Below are positions 10,661 to 19,399 of a stretch of 64,000 bases of DNA, piece by piece. This DNA comes from Candidatus Thiodiazotropha sp. (ex Myrtea sp. 'scaly one' KF741663) (GTDB lineage: Bacteria > Pseudomonadota > Gammaproteobacteria > Chromatiales > Chromatiaceae). The stretch is taken from contig JAHXIQ010000002.1 of assembly GCA_025655555.1 (NCBI GenBank), positions 783,739-847,738 of the forward strand, in the 5' to 3' direction. Below the pieces are notes generated by a model. That model was not told the DNA's origin. It did no database searches and saw only the letters and a list, made by a program, of their open reading frames with translations. The position numbers were made by a program, and so were the translations under genes. Numbering within the stretch: the first letter of the stretch is position 1; each line of letters opens with the position of its first letter.

Positions 10661-11050
10661 ATGGCAAAACCCAGTAGCCGTGCCAAGAAGAAGGTAAAAA
10701 AGAGCGTAACCGATGGTGTTGCGCATATTCATGCTTCCTTCAACAACACAATCATCACTATCAGTGACCGCCAAGGCAATGCACTTGCATGGGCGACCTC
10801 TGGTGGTTCAGGATTTCGCGGATCACGGAAGAGTACCCCTTTTGCGGCTCAGGTAGCTGCAGACCGTGTAGGACAGATGGTTAAGGAATACGGCGTAAAA
10901 AATCTGGACGTCAACGTAAAAGGCCCAGGTCCTGGACGTGAATCTGCCGTACGTGCGCTTAACAATGCTGGTTTTAAAATCACCAGCATCTCAGATGTTA
11001 CGCCGATCCCACATAATGGCTGTCGTCCGCCCAAAAAGCGCCGCGTCTAA
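10661..11050 (+). CDS. rpsK: 30S ribosomal protein S11
   Basis: A 129-residue platform protein. The [23 protein letters not shown] core, the [13 protein letters not shown] loop and the terminal [12 protein letters not shown] are conserved. The Asn-Gly in that tail is the site that becomes isoaspartate in E. coli S11. Confidence 0.98.
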   Translation: MAKPSSRAKKKVKKSVTDGVAHIHASFNNTIITISDRQGNALAWATSGGSGFRGSRKSTPFAAQVAADRVGQMVKEYGVKNLDVNVKGPGPGRESAVRALNNAGFKITSISDVTPIPHNGCRPPKKRRV

Positions 11051-11066
11051 TTTCTGGAGTTAAATC

Positions 11067-11687
11067 ATGGCTAGGTATATCGGACCAAAATGCAAACTGA
11101 GCCGGAGAGAAGGCACAGACCTTTTTCTCAAGAGCCGCGTTAGGTCACTCGATTCCAAGTGTAATATGGAGAAGGTACCGGGTCAGGCGGGTGATCGTCG
11201 ACGCCGTGTCTCTGATTACGGTTTACAGCTGCGTGAGAAGCAGAAAGTACGCCGTATCTATGGTGTGATGGAAAAGCAATTCCGGAATTATTACAAGGCC
11301 GCTGCTCAGGGCAAAGGTGCTACGGGTGAGAACCTGTTACAACTACTTGAAATGCGCCTCGATAATATCGTATATCGCATGGGTTTTGGCTCAACGCGTG
11401 CAGAAGCGCGTCAGTTGGTGAGCCACAAAGCCATCGAAGTGAATGGAAAAATAGTCAATATACCCTCCTTTAATGTAAAGGCAGAGGACGAAGTTTCTAT
11501 TCGCGAAAAAGCGAAAAAACAGCTGAGGATTCAGGGAGCACTCGAGTTACAAGGCCAATATGGTTTTGTCGACTGGGTTGAGGTGGATCCCAAATCGATG
11601 AAAGGTAAGCTGAAACGCGTACCTGATCGTTCAGATCTTTCCGCAGAAATCAACGAACAGCTGGTCGTCGAGCTCTACTCCAAGTAG
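11067..11687 (+). CDS. rpsD: 30S ribosomal protein S4
   Basis: A 206-residue protein starting [21 protein letters not shown]. It lacks the four-cysteine zinc site of some S4 proteins and contains an S4 RNA-binding domain (residues ~97-160, [31 protein letters not shown]). It nucleates 30S assembly and in enterobacteria represses its own operon by binding the rpsM leader. Confidence 0.98.
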   Translation: MARYIGPKCKLSRREGTDLFLKSRVRSLDSKCNMEKVPGQAGDRRRRVSDYGLQLREKQKVRRIYGVMEKQFRNYYKAAAQGKGATGENLLQLLEMRLDNIVYRMGFGSTRAEARQLVSHKAIEVNGKIVNIPSFNVKAEDEVSIREKAKKQLRIQGALELQGQYGFVDWVEVDPKSMKGKLKRVPDRSDLSAEINEQLVVELYSK

Positions 11688-11711
11688 TAGACACTGACGA
11701 GAGGAAAATAC

Positions 11712-12710
11712 ATGACCGAAAGCGTTACGGAGTTTCTCAAACCTCGCATCGTGAATGTTCAGCAGATCACAGGCACTCGTGCAAAGGTGACGCTTGAACC
11801 GCTTGAGAGAGGATTTGGACATACCTTGGGTAATGCCTTGAGACGCATTCTGCTCTCATCGATGCCGGGTAGTGCAATCACTGAAGTTGAGATTGCTGAC
11901 GTGCTTCATGAGTACACCACGATGGAAGGTGTGCAGGAAGACGTACTCGATGTGCTGCTGAATCTTAAACAGGTTGCGATTGTCATGCATACACGTGACG
12001 AGGCCACTTTAAGATTACAGAAAAAAGGACCTGGGCAGGTGCTGGCAAGTGATATCACCATCGACCACGATGTTGAGATTGCCAATCCTGATCATGTTAT
12101 TGCAACCTTGACGAAGTCAGGTGAGATTAACATGACACTGAATGTGAGACGTGGGCGTGGCTATCAGCCTGCCGCCGTACGTCAGAGTTCAGCCGGTGAT
12201 GATCGCCCTATCGGTATGTTGCAGGTTGATGCATCTTTCAGTCCTGTACGCAACGTGGCCTATGCTGTTGAGTCGGCACGTGTGGAGCAGAATACGGATC
12301 TGGATCGGCTGGTCATCGAGCTTGAGACTAACGGTACCATTGATCCTGAAGAGGCGATCAGAAGGTCAGCAAATATTCTTCGTGATCAGCTCTCGGTTTT
12401 TGTTGATCTCGAAGCCGAAGCTGCAGAGTCAGTGGCAGAGCCAGAAGAGCCTGCGATTGATCCGATACTGCTGCGGCCTGTCGACGATCTCGAGCTGACA
12501 GTGCGTTCAGCCAACTGCCTCAAAGCAGAAAATATTTTCTTGATCGGTGACCTGATTCAGCGCACCGAAGTCGAGTTGCTGAAAACCCCTAACCTGGGTA
12601 AGAAGTCACTCACAGAGATCAAGGACGTGTTGGCCCGTCGCGGGCTTTCGCTAGGCATGCGTCTCGAGCGCTGGCCACCAGAGAATATAGAAGAGCAACT
12701 GGCACACTAG
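11712..12710 (+). CDS. rpoA: DNA-directed RNA polymerase subunit alpha
   Basis: A 332-residue protein with the N-terminal dimerisation domain ([20 protein letters not shown], residues ~35-54), an acidic linker around residues 235-250, and the C-terminal domain. [16 protein letters not shown] sequence and [19 protein letters not shown] form the helix-hairpin-helix that contacts UP elements and activators. The length is close to the E. coli protein (329). It is translated with the ribosomal genes, which sets polymerase supply. Confidence 0.98.
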   Translation: MTESVTEFLKPRIVNVQQITGTRAKVTLEPLERGFGHTLGNALRRILLSSMPGSAITEVEIADVLHEYTTMEGVQEDVLDVLLNLKQVAIVMHTRDEATLRLQKKGPGQVLASDITIDHDVEIANPDHVIATLTKSGEINMTLNVRRGRGYQPAAVRQSSAGDDRPIGMLQVDASFSPVRNVAYAVESARVEQNTDLDRLVIELETNGTIDPEEAIRRSANILRDQLSVFVDLEAEAAESVAEPEEPAIDPILLRPVDDLELTVRSANCLKAENIFLIGDLIQRTEVELLKTPNLGKKSLTEIKDVLARRGLSLGMRLERWPPENIEEQLAH

Positions 12711-12756
12711 TTGTTTCTGGACACTAAACACACTTTGAATTTAGGAAAGTCGACCC

Positions 12757-13161
12757 ATGCGTCATCGCAAATCAGGACGGCAGTTAAACCGTAACAGCAG
12801 TCACCGCAGTGCCATGTTTAAGAATATGGCGGTCTCTTTGATTAAACATGAATTGATCAAGACCACTGTGCCCAAAGCAAAAGAACTGCGTCGGGTAGCT
12901 GAGCCGCTTATCACCATGTCAAAAAATGACAGTGTTGCAAAACGCCGTTTGGCATTCTCACGCTTGCGCGATAAAGCAGCGGTTGGAAAACTCTTTGCTG
13001 AGCTAGGCCCCAGGTATAAGTCCCGTCAGGGCGGCTATCTCCGCATCCTTAAATGCGGCTATCGTCCTGGTGATCAGGCGCCTATGGCATATGTCGAACT
13101 GGTTGATCGACCAATTGAAGATATTGCCGAGGAGAGTGAAGAGGCTGAAAGCGAAGAATAA
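12757..13161 (+). CDS. rplQ: 50S ribosomal protein L17
   Basis: A 134-residue protein with the [37 protein letters not shown] start. It has an unusually acidic C-terminal tail (last ~12 residues rich in Glu/Ser) compared with the E. coli protein of 127. It is the last gene of the ribosomal block and is followed by a clear terminator. Confidence 0.97.
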   Translation: MRHRKSGRQLNRNSSHRSAMFKNMAVSLIKHELIKTTVPKAKELRRVAEPLITMSKNDSVAKRRLAFSRLRDKAAVGKLFAELGPRYKSRQGGYLRILKCGYRPGDQAPMAYVELVDRPIEDIAEESEEAESEE

Positions 13162-13190
13162 CCTCGTTCATCGTCTCTGCTCTTTTTGAG

Positions 13191-13224
13191 TAAAAAAGCC
13201 GGACCTTAGGTCCGGTTTTTTTTT
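13191..13224. terminator. Intrinsic terminator closing the ribosomal superoperon
   Basis: A perfect 7-bp stem, CCGGACC (13199-13205) and GGTCCGG (13209-13215) around a TTA loop, is preceded by AAAAAAG and followed by nine Ts. The A-run on the left gives a T-run on the other strand, so it can also act leftward on the cytochrome gene ending at 13333. Confidence 0.93.
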
Positions 13225-13332
13225 ACCCAAAAAAGGGCAATCAGCTTTCCATATGAGCTATGTGGTGGCTCAATGTATTTAAATAACACTAAATTATGGA
13301 TAGTGATTGGGTAAATCACTGACCAATTATCA

Positions 13333-13995
13333 TTATTTTTTTAGTGTCTTAATTAGGTTGTTGAGTGGGACAGACTGTTCGGCCGTATTTTTATTCTGAT
13401 CAGCTTCAGTCAATTCAAACTGCCGGTATCCATTGACCATGCCAGAAATGTCACCACCTTTTCCTGAAAGGTCGTGTGCGAAGACTGCGGGGATATGTAG
13501 AATGGAAAATGTCAGGATAATTATGTAACTCAATTGATGCAGATCCAGCATGCTGATACCGCCAATAACTACTACATCGTTCAGCAATAGCAGGCCACTG
13601 ATTGCGACTAAAACCAGAACAAAGAACAGTATCAAGTAGATTGGACCCCATAAAGGATTATGGCTGTACCATTTGGGTAATGGCGCTTTTCCAAGCGTGA
13701 GGTAGAAGCGTATTACCTGCCAGCTTTGTAAAAGTCGATGCATGTTCGGTTCGCAATCTGAAAGAAGATCCGTTCCTTTGCCGAAAAAAAGCAGATAAAG
13801 ACGGAGCACCAGAGCAGGCAGCAATAGACCACCAAGTAGGTAGTGAAGGTCGCTGACGAGGTGTGATAACCCGGTATCTATACTCATCAGCCAGCCGGTG
13901 GCTATCAGGCCTATTGTGCAGAGGGTAAGCAGCCAGTGAGAGAGTCTGAGCCAGCGACTCCAGACCAGTACGCGGGTTACTGTGTTAGCTTGCAT
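13333..13995 (-). CDS. Cytochrome b561-like membrane protein (hydrogenase/thiosulfate-reductase cytochrome b type)
   Basis: The 220-residue protein has four main hydrophobic segments. Histidines in family-typical places are His20 (LRLSHW), His51 (DLHYLLGG), His153 (DLHQLSY) and His167 (SILHIPA), likely ligands of two b hemes. The layout resembles the Ni/Fe-hydrogenase HyaC cytochrome subunit rather than YodB-type b561. It stands alone, with no hydrogenase, molybdoenzyme or soluble cytochrome gene beside it, so its electron partner cannot be named. AAGGAT lies about 8 bases before the ATG. Confidence 0.8.
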   Translation of the reverse strand: MQANTVTRVLVWSRWLRLSHWLLTLCTIGLIATGWLMSIDTGLSHLVSDLHYLLGGLLLPALVLRLYLLFFGKGTDLLSDCEPNMHRLLQSWQVIRFYLTLGKAPLPKWYSHNPLWGPIYLILFFVLVLVAISGLLLLNDVVVIGGISMLDLHQLSYIIILTFSILHIPAVFAHDLSGKGGDISGMVNGYRQFELTEADQNKNTAEQSVPLNNLIKTLKK

Positions 13996-14114
13996 GTTAC
14001 TATCCTTTTTACTTGGGAGAATAATGGCTCCCGTATACGAAAACCACCCAGATTTAGTAAGCGTTCATAGTAATGAGTCTATCTTTTTTTCTTCTTTATG
14101 ATTGAGATCCATAA

Positions 14115-14672
14115 ATGCTCAGACAGAGAAAAAGCAAACGTGAACGACGTGAAGCCAGGGATCAGGCGCTACTTCGATATACCAAGCAGCGGCAAAGAAA
14201 CCTGTTGGCCAATCCGGGATGTCATGAATTCATTGTTGTTCTTGATCATATGAAGGCTGGGTTCAATGTTGCAAAGATATTTCGCAGTGCAGAGGTATTT
14301 GGGGCCCGTGAAGTTCATCTCATTGATATCGGTCCATTCGACCCTGCCGCTGGAAAAGGGGGGTTCAAGAAAGTCCCGGCACGATTCTTCAAATGTTTTG
14401 CTGAAAGCTATGCTGATTTGGTAGACAGAGGATATGAGGTTTTTACGCTGAATGCGGAATGTGAGCACGTGCTGACAACAAGTGTGTTACCCGCTAAGTC
14501 GGCCTTTGTCTTGGGTCATGAGGAATGGGGGCACAGCTTTCAGCCGGAGGATTTCCCGGATATCAGTTGTCTTTCGATCCCGCAATTTGGTCAGATAGAG
14601 AGCCTGAACGTCTCTGTGGCTGCTTCGGTGGTGATGTATGAATATGTCAGACAGGTGGTAGATGGGGTGTGA
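14115..14672 (+). CDS. SpoU/TrmH-family RNA 2'-O-methyltransferase
   Basis: A 185-residue protein with the three SPOUT motifs. GFNVAKIFRSAEVFGAREVHL carries the Asn/Arg of motif 1, FVLGHEEWG is motif 2, and LSIPQFGQIESLNVSVAASVVMYEY is motif 3 forming the knotted SAM site. The basic N-terminus (about 35 residues, Arg/Lys/Gln rich) may bind RNA. It lacks the long substrate-binding domain of RlmB, so the target (tRNA or rRNA) is unknown. It is monocistronic and divergent from the cytochrome gene. Confidence 0.85.
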   Translation: MLRQRKSKRERREARDQALLRYTKQRQRNLLANPGCHEFIVVLDHMKAGFNVAKIFRSAEVFGAREVHLIDIGPFDPAAGKGGFKKVPARFFKCFAESYADLVDRGYEVFTLNAECEHVLTTSVLPAKSAFVLGHEEWGHSFQPEDFPDISCLSIPQFGQIESLNVSVAASVVMYEYVRQVVDGV

Positions 14673-14735
14673 GGCTTCAACCTGAGATTGCATCAGATTA
14701 TTCCTCACAAACAATCCATACGGCGCAATCTGTGG

Positions 14736-14819
14736 CTAATAGTGAATCTTGAATCTCTCTGTGATGATTAATGAGAGAATGATGCCTGCAGCTGCAGGTA
14801 TTAGAAGTAGCCAGATCAT
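14736..14819 (-). CDS. Candidate 27-residue single-pass membrane peptide
   Basis: An ATG at 14819 opens a 27-codon frame ending in TAG. Residues 2-19 are almost wholly hydrophobic (begins MIWLLLIPAAAG), and the end is charged/polar (TERFKIHY). AGGAG sits exactly 7 bases before the ATG, an ideal spacing, in an otherwise empty 372-base gap (14673-15044). Size and layout recall small subunits such as CydX or KdpF, but no match was recognised and none of their partner genes is adjacent. The rest of the gap holds nothing recognisable beyond possible AT-rich promoter sequence near 14890-14910. Confidence 0.5.
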   Translation of the reverse strand: MIWLLLIPAAAGIILSLIITERFKIHY

Positions 14820-15044
14820 GGTTCGTCTCCTCATTGTGTCATGAAGGCGTCCATTCCAGAAGGTCAGCTTGTTATCAAGCGTTATTAATCAATATATAGG
14901 GTATTCTGGGCAATAAAGTCCTTTTTAAACTGTGATGGCTGTCTCACTAATCGCTAGAAAGTCATTTTTATCCCAAAAAAGATAGGACTGGGAGGATTTC
15001 GGTATCTATCGGATATCGAAGGATAAGCCGCTTTTTCTCGGGCG

Positions 15045-15932
15045 CTAGAATATCCCCGTGAAGGTAAGCACGGCGATGATGACCAAAAAAACCACCAGAG
15101 AACGCCATATGAGGGCCATTGCGGATTGTGGCAAGTGGCTGTAATCCTGCAGGGCTTCATTCGATTCGTCGAGCAGAGTGTTGAGCCGCATAGCTCCCCC
15201 GCCAGTACAGATGAGTGTGCCACTGTTGCTGTCACTGAATTCATCAAAGCGCCGACCCTGGAAGCTTCTCCAGCCGTAGAGCGCATCCTCAAAGCTGCCG
15301 GCGATGGCATAACAGACAGCGGTTACTCTGGCGGGCAGCCAGTCCAGGATGACAACCAGTTGTTTTGCATTGAGGTAGAAATCCAAGTCGCGGTTGGCAT
15401 ATTCCAGCTGCGGTAATCGAGTGGATAGGCGGTAGAGTAAAGCGCCCATGGGGCCAAGCAGCAAAAACCAGAAAAGTACCGCAAAGATTCTCTGGTTGGC
15501 CTGAAAAAGTGTGCCCTCAGCCACTGCCTGGGAAAGTGCGGGTTCGCTGGTCGGCGGCTCATCGCCGATGATCTCCCGTGCAATCTCTTTGATAGATTCG
15601 TCGTCACCATCTTCGACAGCCCTGGTATAGGCATCGATCTGACTGTCGAGGTCGTCAGGGCCTAATGTGTAGAGCAGGACCAGGCCGGCGAATATCACCC
15701 CCAGTAGACCAAACATCGTGTTTGCAAATAGCTGTTGAGCTATTCCGGCTAACAGTAGAGGGGGGAGCAGTAGTGTCACAACCCTCATGATTCCCTGGCG
15801 CATCCACGCGGCACTATCTTGCTGTGCAAGCCACTGGCTAAAGCGATCCAGCCAGCGCATTTGCCGCAGGTGCTGATGATCGAGTAAAAAACGTTCTGCT
15901 ATCAGGCAGATAAGAATAACCATGAGACTCAT
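15045..15932 (-). CDS. ampE: AmpE-like inner-membrane protein
   Basis: A 295-residue protein with four or more hydrophobic segments (N-terminus, ~50-85, ~150-170, C-terminus). Its CobD/AmpE-like features include the YTLGPDDL stretch at ~88 and GWRSFQGRRFDEFSDSN around 220. AmpE is a membrane protein encoded with AmpD and implicated in beta-lactamase induction signalling, with unclear biochemical function. It follows ampD after a 96-base gap, longer than the other gaps in this leftward operon. No ampC/ampR pair is visible. Confidence 0.8.
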   Translation of the reverse strand: MSLMVILICLIAERFLLDHQHLRQMRWLDRFSQWLAQQDSAAWMRQGIMRVVTLLLPPLLLAGIAQQLFANTMFGLLGVIFAGLVLLYTLGPDDLDSQIDAYTRAVEDGDDESIKEIAREIIGDEPPTSEPALSQAVAEGTLFQANQRIFAVLFWFLLLGPMGALLYRLSTRLPQLEYANRDLDFYLNAKQLVVILDWLPARVTAVCYAIAGSFEDALYGWRSFQGRRFDEFSDSNSGTLICTGGGAMRLNTLLDESNEALQDYSHLPQSAMALIWRSLVVFLVIIAVLTFTGIF

Positions 15933-16028
15933 CGGGTAAGTGTCGGGTAAATGGTGAAAACTTTCAAGCCGATCGTGACTGATTCGAACCTGTAATTAAG
16001 TTGGATGCGGATATCTAGCAATTTTGCT

Positions 16029-16595
16029 CTACACTGCGCTGGATGAGTCGCTTTCTAAGGATGCAATGTAACGAGGCCAGTCAAACAAGGGGCCCGGGTC
16101 CGTTTTGCGGTCAGGGGCGATGGAAGCATGGCTGGTAATCCGGGTTCTATCGATAGCCGGATAGTGAGTGATAATCGTTTGCGTTGTCTGGGCCAGTGTA
16201 GCGTACTGATCATCAGTGAAGGGCATATCGTCAGATCCTTCCAGTTCTATGCCGATTGAGAAGTCGTTACATTGCTCACGACCACAGTAGCTTGAGATGC
16301 CTGCATGCCAGGCGCGTTGATTGAGAGGGACATATTGAATCAGTTGACCATCGCGACGTATCAATACGTGGCAGGATACCTTCAGCTTGTGTATCTCCCG
16401 GAAATAGGGGTGGGCATCGGGATCGAGGCGATTCATAAAAAGATCCTCGATCCAGGGACCGCCGAACTCCCCTGGTGGCAGACTGATACTATGTATCACC
16501 AATAGGTCGATTTGTGAGCTGGCAGGACGGTCATCCCTGTTTTCGCACAGGTGGAGTTCGGCCTCGTCGAGCAGGATGTCCCGCTGTTGAGTCAA
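16029..16595 (-). CDS. ampD: 1,6-anhydro-N-acetylmuramyl-L-alanine amidase AmpD
   Basis: A 188-residue cytoplasmic zinc amidase that splits anhydro-muropeptides during peptidoglycan recycling. The zinc ligands correspond to His35 (VIHSIS), His156 (SHASIAP) and Asp166 (KTDPG). Catalytic Glu117 (IELEG) and Lys164 are also in place, one or two positions from E. coli numbering. There is no signal peptide. The start overlaps the upstream CBS gene by 4 bases, linking wall recycling to the DUF1538/PII-like genes in one transcript. Confidence 0.93.
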   Translation of the reverse strand: MTQQRDILLDEAELHLCENRDDRPASSQIDLLVIHSISLPPGEFGGPWIEDLFMNRLDPDAHPYFREIHKLKVSCHVLIRRDGQLIQYVPLNQRAWHAGISSYCGREQCNDFSIGIELEGSDDMPFTDDQYATLAQTTQTIITHYPAIDRTRITSHASIAPDRKTDPGPLFDWPRYIASLESDSSSAV

Positions 16596-17008
16596 GCTGT
16601 CTGCCGCTTGCGTTTGAGGCCCTTGAGGACCATGTCGGTATAGCTGACGATCCCCACTACCTCGCCATTTTCAACTACCGGCGCCCGTGAAAGGTCAAAG
16701 CGGCTGAAAATCCTGGCGCAGTAGCGAATGTCCATATCCGGCGATACTGTGAAAGCGGGTTTGGTCATGATTTCATAGATGTTGACCCTTTCAGGTGCCC
16801 GGTCGACTGCCAGTACTTGGCGGGCAATATCAGACAGCATGACCAAACCAAACTCATCATCCGGATTGCGTTTCTTCACAATGAGACATTTTGTCTCCAC
16901 ATGAAGCATGTTTTTTCCCAATGCGGTCTCCACGGTATCCATACCGTCGACCATGTCGAAATCGGGTTTCATGACATCCCTGACCCGAATCACTTGTTCT
17001 TCGCTCAT
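16592..17008 (-). CDS. CBS-domain pair protein
   Basis: The 138-residue protein consists almost wholly of two CBS motifs. The first is VRDVMKPDFDMVDGMDTVETALGKNM...FGLVMLSDIARQVL and the second is IYEIMTKPAFTVSPDMDIRYCARIFSRFDLSRAPVVENGEVVGIVSYTDMV. CBS pairs usually bind adenosine nucleotides and act as energy or ionic-strength sensors. It overlaps both neighbours by 4 bases (the PII-like gene and ampD), so it probably regulates the transporter pair in the same operon. Confidence 0.88.
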   Translation of the reverse strand: MSEEQVIRVRDVMKPDFDMVDGMDTVETALGKNMLHVETKCLIVKKRNPDDEFGLVMLSDIARQVLAVDRAPERVNIYEIMTKPAFTVSPDMDIRYCARIFSRFDLSRAPVVENGEVVGIVSYTDMVLKGLKRKRQTA

Positions 17009-17355
17009 AACTCCTCCTCAATGACCTGTGAGAGTGTCTGGATCTGGTGACTGACACCTACCGCATCCTCGATGTCGATCTGAAAGGCGATGCCGCTGCC
17101 AGGCTGCTCATCAAAATGGCCGGCCTCGGCTATCTCTTCCAGTATCGTACGGCAGAGATGCTCCTCCACCAGCAGCATGAGCACGTCTCGCTGGGTCTCC
17201 AGTGTCAGTCCGAAAAAGGTTTTCGACTGTTGTACGCCTTCGCCCCTGGCTTGGTTTATAATTGTTGAACCGGTGGCGCCTGCGGCTCGGGCGGCCTCCA
17301 AAACCTTCTCGGTGGTACTGTCCTCCACCAGGGCGATGATGAGTTTAAAGTGCAT
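17005..17355 (-). CDS. PII-like signalling protein
   Basis: A 116-residue protein with a PII ferredoxin-like fold pattern. It has MHFKLIIALVEDSTTEKVLEAARAAGATGSTI, a short T-loop region with ARGEGVQ, and a C-terminal PGSGIAFQIDIEDAVGV resembling the PII ligand-binding end. It lacks the uridylylated Tyr51 of GlnB, so it is not the nitrogen regulator (that one is at 57901). It is encoded 18 bases after the second DUF1538 gene and overlaps the CBS gene by 4 bases. The context suggests control of the DUF1538 proteins. Confidence 0.82.
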   Translation of the reverse strand: MHFKLIIALVEDSTTEKVLEAARAAGATGSTIINQARGEGVQQSKTFFGLTLETQRDVLMLLVEEHLCRTILEEIAEAGHFDEQPGSGIAFQIDIEDAVGVSHQIQTLSQVIEEEL

Positions 17356-17373
17356 GGTTTGTACCTCGAAAAG

Positions 17374-18144
17374 TCATCGATTACGCTTATTAGATCGCCA
17401 TTCGCTCAATTGTGCATAAGCCATGACGGACATAATGGGAAACAGGCTGGCAAAGGCTATCAGGCCAAAGCCGTCCAATAAGGGATTCCGACCGGGGATA
17501 TTGCTCGATAGCCCTAGACCGAGAGCAGCGACCAGGGGTACGGTAACGGTGGATGTGGTGACACCACCGGAGTCGTAAGCCAGTGCAATGATGGTGCGGG
17601 GTGCATATAGAGTTTGCACGATCACCACAACGTAGCCGGTCATGATGTACCAATGCAGTGGGGTGCCACTGATGATGCGGTAACTGCCGATGGCAATCCC
17701 TACTGCGACACCGATGGCTACCGCAATACGTAACCCCCACTGGCTGATCGCGCCACCTGAGACCTGGTTGGCCTTGATCGTCACGGCAATCAACGATGGT
17801 TCGGCAATAGTTGTGGAAAAACCGATGCTGGCGGCAAACAGATAGACCCATAAGTAGTGATGCCACTCCACTTCCTGCATATTTGGGCTGATGCCTAGAA
17901 ACTCCGGTGAGGTGAGCTGGGAAGCCATCAGTTTTCCCAGAGGGAAGAGCGCAAGATCCAGTCCCTCAAGAAACAGCACAAGCCCTAACAGCACCATAAG
18001 GAGGCCGATCAAAACCTCTTTTGGGTTTTTCAACGGCCGTCTGAGTACCAAAAACTGGAAACCGAAGAGAATACCGGCAATGGGCAGTACATCGAGCAAT
18101 GTACCGGTCAGGACCTGAAGAAAATGCGTCAGCAGATCATTCAT
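17374..18144 (-). CDS. DUF1538 integral membrane protein, second of a pair (UmpAB-like)
   Basis: A 256-residue membrane protein with about seven hydrophobic segments. Family signatures are [14 protein letters not shown] near residue 110 and the [47 protein letters not shown] segment near the C-terminus. A pair of DUF1538 proteins from Halomonas (UmpAB) has been described as a two-component Na+(Li+,K+)/H+ antiporter, recalled from the literature rather than checked here. Its start overlaps the upstream paralogue by 4 bases, as expected for obligate partners. Confidence 0.88.
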   Translation of the reverse strand: MNDLLTHFLQVLTGTLLDVLPIAGILFGFQFLVLRRPLKNPKEVLIGLLMVLLGLVLFLEGLDLALFPLGKLMASQLTSPEFLGISPNMQEVEWHHYLWVYLFAASIGFSTTIAEPSLIAVTIKANQVSGGAISQWGLRIAVAIGVAVGIAIGSYRIISGTPLHWYIMTGYVVVIVQTLYAPRTIIALAYDSGGVTTSTVTVPLVAALGLGLSSNIPGRNPLLDGFGLIAFASLFPIMSVMAYAQLSEWRSNKRNR

Positions 18145-18872
18145 AGCAGGATGCCGTAACCCATGACAAAGATCATCGGAGTGAGGGAGGCGAATGCAAT
18201 CAGCCCGAAACCATCGATCATGGGGTTACGTCCCTTAATACTCGATGCCAGCCCCACCCCCAGTGCGGTGACTAACGGAACGGTGATGGTTGATGTGGTG
18301 ACTCCGCCAGAATCGTACGCGATACCGATGATCTCTTCCGGGGCGAGGGCGGTCATGAGCACAACGCCCAGATACCCACTGATGATCAGATATTGTACAG
18401 GCCACCCCTTGATAATACGCAGGACACCCAGCACGATGGCGAACCCCACCGAGACGGCCACTGTGTAGCGAAGGCCGTTTGCGTAACTATCTTCAGATTG
18501 CTGATTGTCTTCAATCATGCCCCCAGTTGCTGCGATTTTCGCTGCTTCTTCGGCGATTTTGATTAACGCGGGTTCTGCTACCGTGGTTCCGAATCCGAGT
18601 GCAAAAGCAAACAACAGCAGCCAATTCAGGCTACCCTTGCGAGCGAAATCCCAAGCCATGCTTTCGCCAAGTGGAAATAGTGCCAGATTCAACCCCTGGA
18701 TGAAGAGGCTCAGGCCCAGGACGACGAGTAGCGTGCCAACCAGCAGTACGCCCAAATTGGGTATGGGTTGTTGTAGTATGAAGATCTGAAAAAAACCAAT
18801 GACAGCGACAATCGGCGTTAGGTCACGGAGGCTATCCAGAAGGGATGCGGCGAAGTGCCTGAGCAAGCGCAT
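18141..18872 (-). CDS. DUF1538 integral membrane protein, first of a pair (UmpAB-like)
   Basis: A 243-residue paralogue of the next gene. It shares [12 protein letters not shown] and the [45 protein letters not shown] signature. The ATG at 18872 is chosen because the hydrophobic family-like sequence ([22 protein letters not shown]) starts there. The frame continues upstream to 18986, but that extension is polar, cysteine-rich and unlike the family. No good Shine-Dalgarno is visible, so the start is less certain than the gene. It is the first gene of the leftward operon running to ampE. Confidence 0.87.
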   Translation of the reverse strand: MRLLRHFAASLLDSLRDLTPIVAVIGFFQIFILQQPIPNLGVLLVGTLLVVLGLSLFIQGLNLALFPLGESMAWDFARKGSLNWLLLFAFALGFGTTVAEPALIKIAEEAAKIAATGGMIEDNQQSEDSYANGLRYTVAVSVGFAIVLGVLRIIKGWPVQYLIISGYLGVVLMTALAPEEIIGIAYDSGGVTTSTITVPLVTALGVGLASSIKGRNPMIDGFGLIAFASLTPMIFVMGYGILL

Positions 18873-19399
18873 GTTATGATAGTGATTATTATCTATTTGG
18901 ACGCCGCAAACGATACAGCACTTGCTGTACGACATGCAACGGTAGTGGGGTAGCCTGATTGTCTGTTCTGTGTAACCCCCATACATAGTTTATCAGTGAC
19001 AATGGTTAACCCGGCAACCTAATTAGGTGCTGCTGGGTTGAAATCACGGGAAGTTAGCTGCCCCGGGGTTGTCTAAGGTGGTGCAACTTAGTCATTTTGT
19101 TCTTGAGAATGACATTCCATTGACGACCAAGGACTTGGGAAATGCCCTACTCAAGCGGATATTAAGGTGTGTTAACATCTTGCTATGCTTGATATTTGTT
19201 GAAAGCTCAGAGTCTTAGTGCTAGTTTTTAGGTACGGCTTCGCACATGGAAAGCGTGGACGCGTTTCCCTGTCCCTGGCTTTTGTGAGGGTTTTCTCAGT
19301 CATTGATGGCAGAGTGTCATACCTTAATACATAGGTGCGGGTAGGTGATTCTGGTTGCATCGGAACATATGTGCGGCGGTTTTTTAAAAGTGTCTACAA
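18873..19399. promoter_or_regulatory. Divergent control region with two inverted repeats
   Basis: This 527-base gap separates the DUF1538 operon (leftward) from the DUF1631 gene (rightward). A perfect inverted repeat, TACAGCA-CT-TGCTGTA (18914-18929), lies 42 bases upstream of the operon's first ATG. A second structure at 19008-19039 has a perfect 12-base palindrome, ACCTAATTAGGT (19017-19028), inside AACCC/GGGTT arms. Both could be operators. No convincing gene is seen; the open frames on either strand look random. Confidence 0.45.

Noticed and set aside
18914..18929. LexA (SOS) box
   Set aside because: The arms read ACAG...CTGT rather than CTGT...ACAG, so the site does not fit LexA.
18873..18986. 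N-terminal extension of the first DUF1538 protein
   Set aside because: The added 38 residues are polar and Cys/His-rich, unlike other family members, and cover the candidate operator.
19172..19360. 62-codon minus-strand frame in the DUF1538/DUF1631 gap
   Set aside because: Composition looks random and there is no ribosome-binding site in a sensible position.
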